Positions 62,950 through 64,000 of a DNA stretch of 64,000 nucleotides are shown here, in pieces. The stretch comes from Linnemannia hyalina (lineage: Eukaryota > Mortierellomycota > Mortierellomycetes > Mortierellales > Mortierellaceae). The stretch lies in NCBI GenBank assembly GCA_019671135.1, contig JAHRHY010000008.1:1-64000 (forward strand), given 5' to 3'. The position numbers were made by a program, and so were the translations under genes. Under the pieces are notes generated by a model. The model made no database searches. It saw only the letters and a list, made by a program, of their open reading frames with translations, and was not told where the DNA came from. Position 1 is the stretch's first letter. Each line of letters opens with the position of its first letter.

Positions 62950-63075
<126 letters not shown>

Positions 63076-63145
63076 GTAATGAATTTCGACTTGGGTGGAA
63101 TAGTTCCTTGTACATCGGGCAGAACTCCGACTATAGTAATTCTGT

Positions 63146-63322
63146 TCTTAAAACACTGGTTCATTCTTAGCGAGTTTTCTGCTTAGTTCGCGGCGGAGAG
63201 GCGGAAAGTGGAGTGTGAATAGGATGGTAGTTTGTGTTTGAATGCTTAAACACATTATCGCTGGTTCTTTCTTAGCGAGTTTTCCGCTTAGTTCGCGGCG
63301 GGAAGGCGGAAAGTGGAGCATA
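63146..63322. repeat. two tandem copies, 105-bp period
   Basis: TTCTTAGCGAGTTTTC.GCTT followed by AGTTCGCGGCGG.AAGGCGGAA-type sequence occurs near 63163 and 63268 with few changes. No gene; possibly a young local duplication. Confidence 0.75.
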
Positions 63323-63775
63323 GTGTGTTAGATCGATTTCCTTTTTCCATGTCATCTCATTATGTGATAACGAAGAGCTAACCTGTCTTGTTTCGATCTT
63401 ATTACACTTTATGTAAACTCAACTAGAATAGTACCCGCGGCTTCGCTCGTGGAGGTGTGGATCAAGTGTGAATTGATTAAAAAGTGGTGGTGGTTGAATA
63501 TTAAAATTTTTATTTGTGTTTGTCAGTTCCTCATTTCTCACTCGCTTTTCTATTTCGTATTGCCCTCCCTTTCTTTTTTTTAACGTCAGATTTCCACAAA
63601 TCGTGCCGGCGTGCCAGGCCTAACTAATCCAAGCCACAGCCACGGGAAGGAGGTGTCAGACGGGACCCCTGGGAGCTCGAATGCCTATAGTTACACAACT
63701 TGGGTCGTATGAATGCCAGGAAGTGGCGAGCACCGAGCCAGCCCTCCGCATCCCCAACGCGACCTGTCGGGTCTG

Positions 63776-64000
63776 ATGAGCCCTCTGTCAGTCGAGATCT
63801 CGGTCAAAAATTTTATGCAGCAGTCTCCTTTCTTCCACCAAATGCAACACCGTCTTGCCATGAACTTACTGTACAACCATCTCGTCCGCCTCACTCAGAC
63901 CTTGTTTGACAAATCGACTCGTTGCCTTGGCGGTCCAAATCCTGTCGGTATTCCTCCTTTGCTCAAACCCACCTTCCACTCTCGAGGTGTTATTCCTTGG
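63776..64000 (+). CDS. possible partial ORF running off the window
   Basis: From the ATG at 63776 the frame stays open for 75 codons to the last base (MSPLSVEISVKNFMQQ...FHQMQHRLAMNLLY...KSTRCLGGPNPVGIPPLLK). Composition is protein-like but no family is recognised. The sequence beyond 64000 is needed to decide. Confidence 0.3.
   Translation, partial: MSPLSVEISVKNFMQQSPFFHQMQHRLAMNLLYNHLVRLTQTLFDKSTRCLGGPNPVGIPPLLKPTFHSRGVIPW

Overview
The window reads as a chromosome end of an early-diverging fungus, most likely Mucoromycota (Mortierellales-like). Evidence: a pure telomeric array at base 1, a chromodomain Ty3/gypsy element, short GT-AG introns of about 65-100 bases, a DIRS/Ngaro-type tyrosine recombinase and a secreted RNase T2. 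The lineage is an inference. The telomere unit is a non-canonical 10-mer (AAAAAACCCT on this strand).

From 492 to 25623 the sequence is a stack of nested copies of one DNA transposon family, called 'M' here. An M copy has inverted terminal arms (a 317-bp unit, often doubled to 730 bp), tips starting GGGAATCGTC, and four genes: a HARBI1/DDE_Tnp_4-like transposase (+), a 567-residue protein with motifs like Rep_trans/phage replication initiators (-), a 90-residue protein (-) and a Cys4 zinc-finger/coiled-coil protein (+). Copy M2 (3794-9445) sits inside the rep gene of M1 (1140-12177). M3 (12918-23797) sits inside the transposase gene of M0. A young chromovirus with identical-looking LTRs (17689-23301) sits inside M3. 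Removing M2 or M3 plus one 3-bp target duplication restores exact gene lengths, so the nesting is well supported.

From 25624 to 39291 lies a second system, 'E': a related DDE transposase and a 752-residue acidic protein with two zinc-binding motifs and three internal repeats. E is flanked by 495-bp short-TIR elements ('X'). X-E-X plus a rep fragment forms a 6820-bp unit present twice in tandem, with a partial third. Genes in M and E are compact, and a TTTTAAAA-type motif follows the stop codon of most gene types.

From 39292 to 46874 is a retroelement graveyard: a 210-bp-arm palindrome, gag and pol fragments of two further gypsy elements (one interrupted by X with an ATA duplication), and a DIRS-like recombinase with a 68-bp inverted repeat. 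Host-like sequence begins with an RNase T2 gene (47498-48298). Gene density is then low, with remnants, low-complexity DNA and a 5'-truncated gypsy copy (56279-59859) of the same family as the one in M3. A five-exon gene (59962-61795) ends in a possible PD-(D/E)xK-type domain and carries an in-frame TAG. The right end holds duplicated intergenic repeats, a CT microsatellite and an ORF running off the edge.
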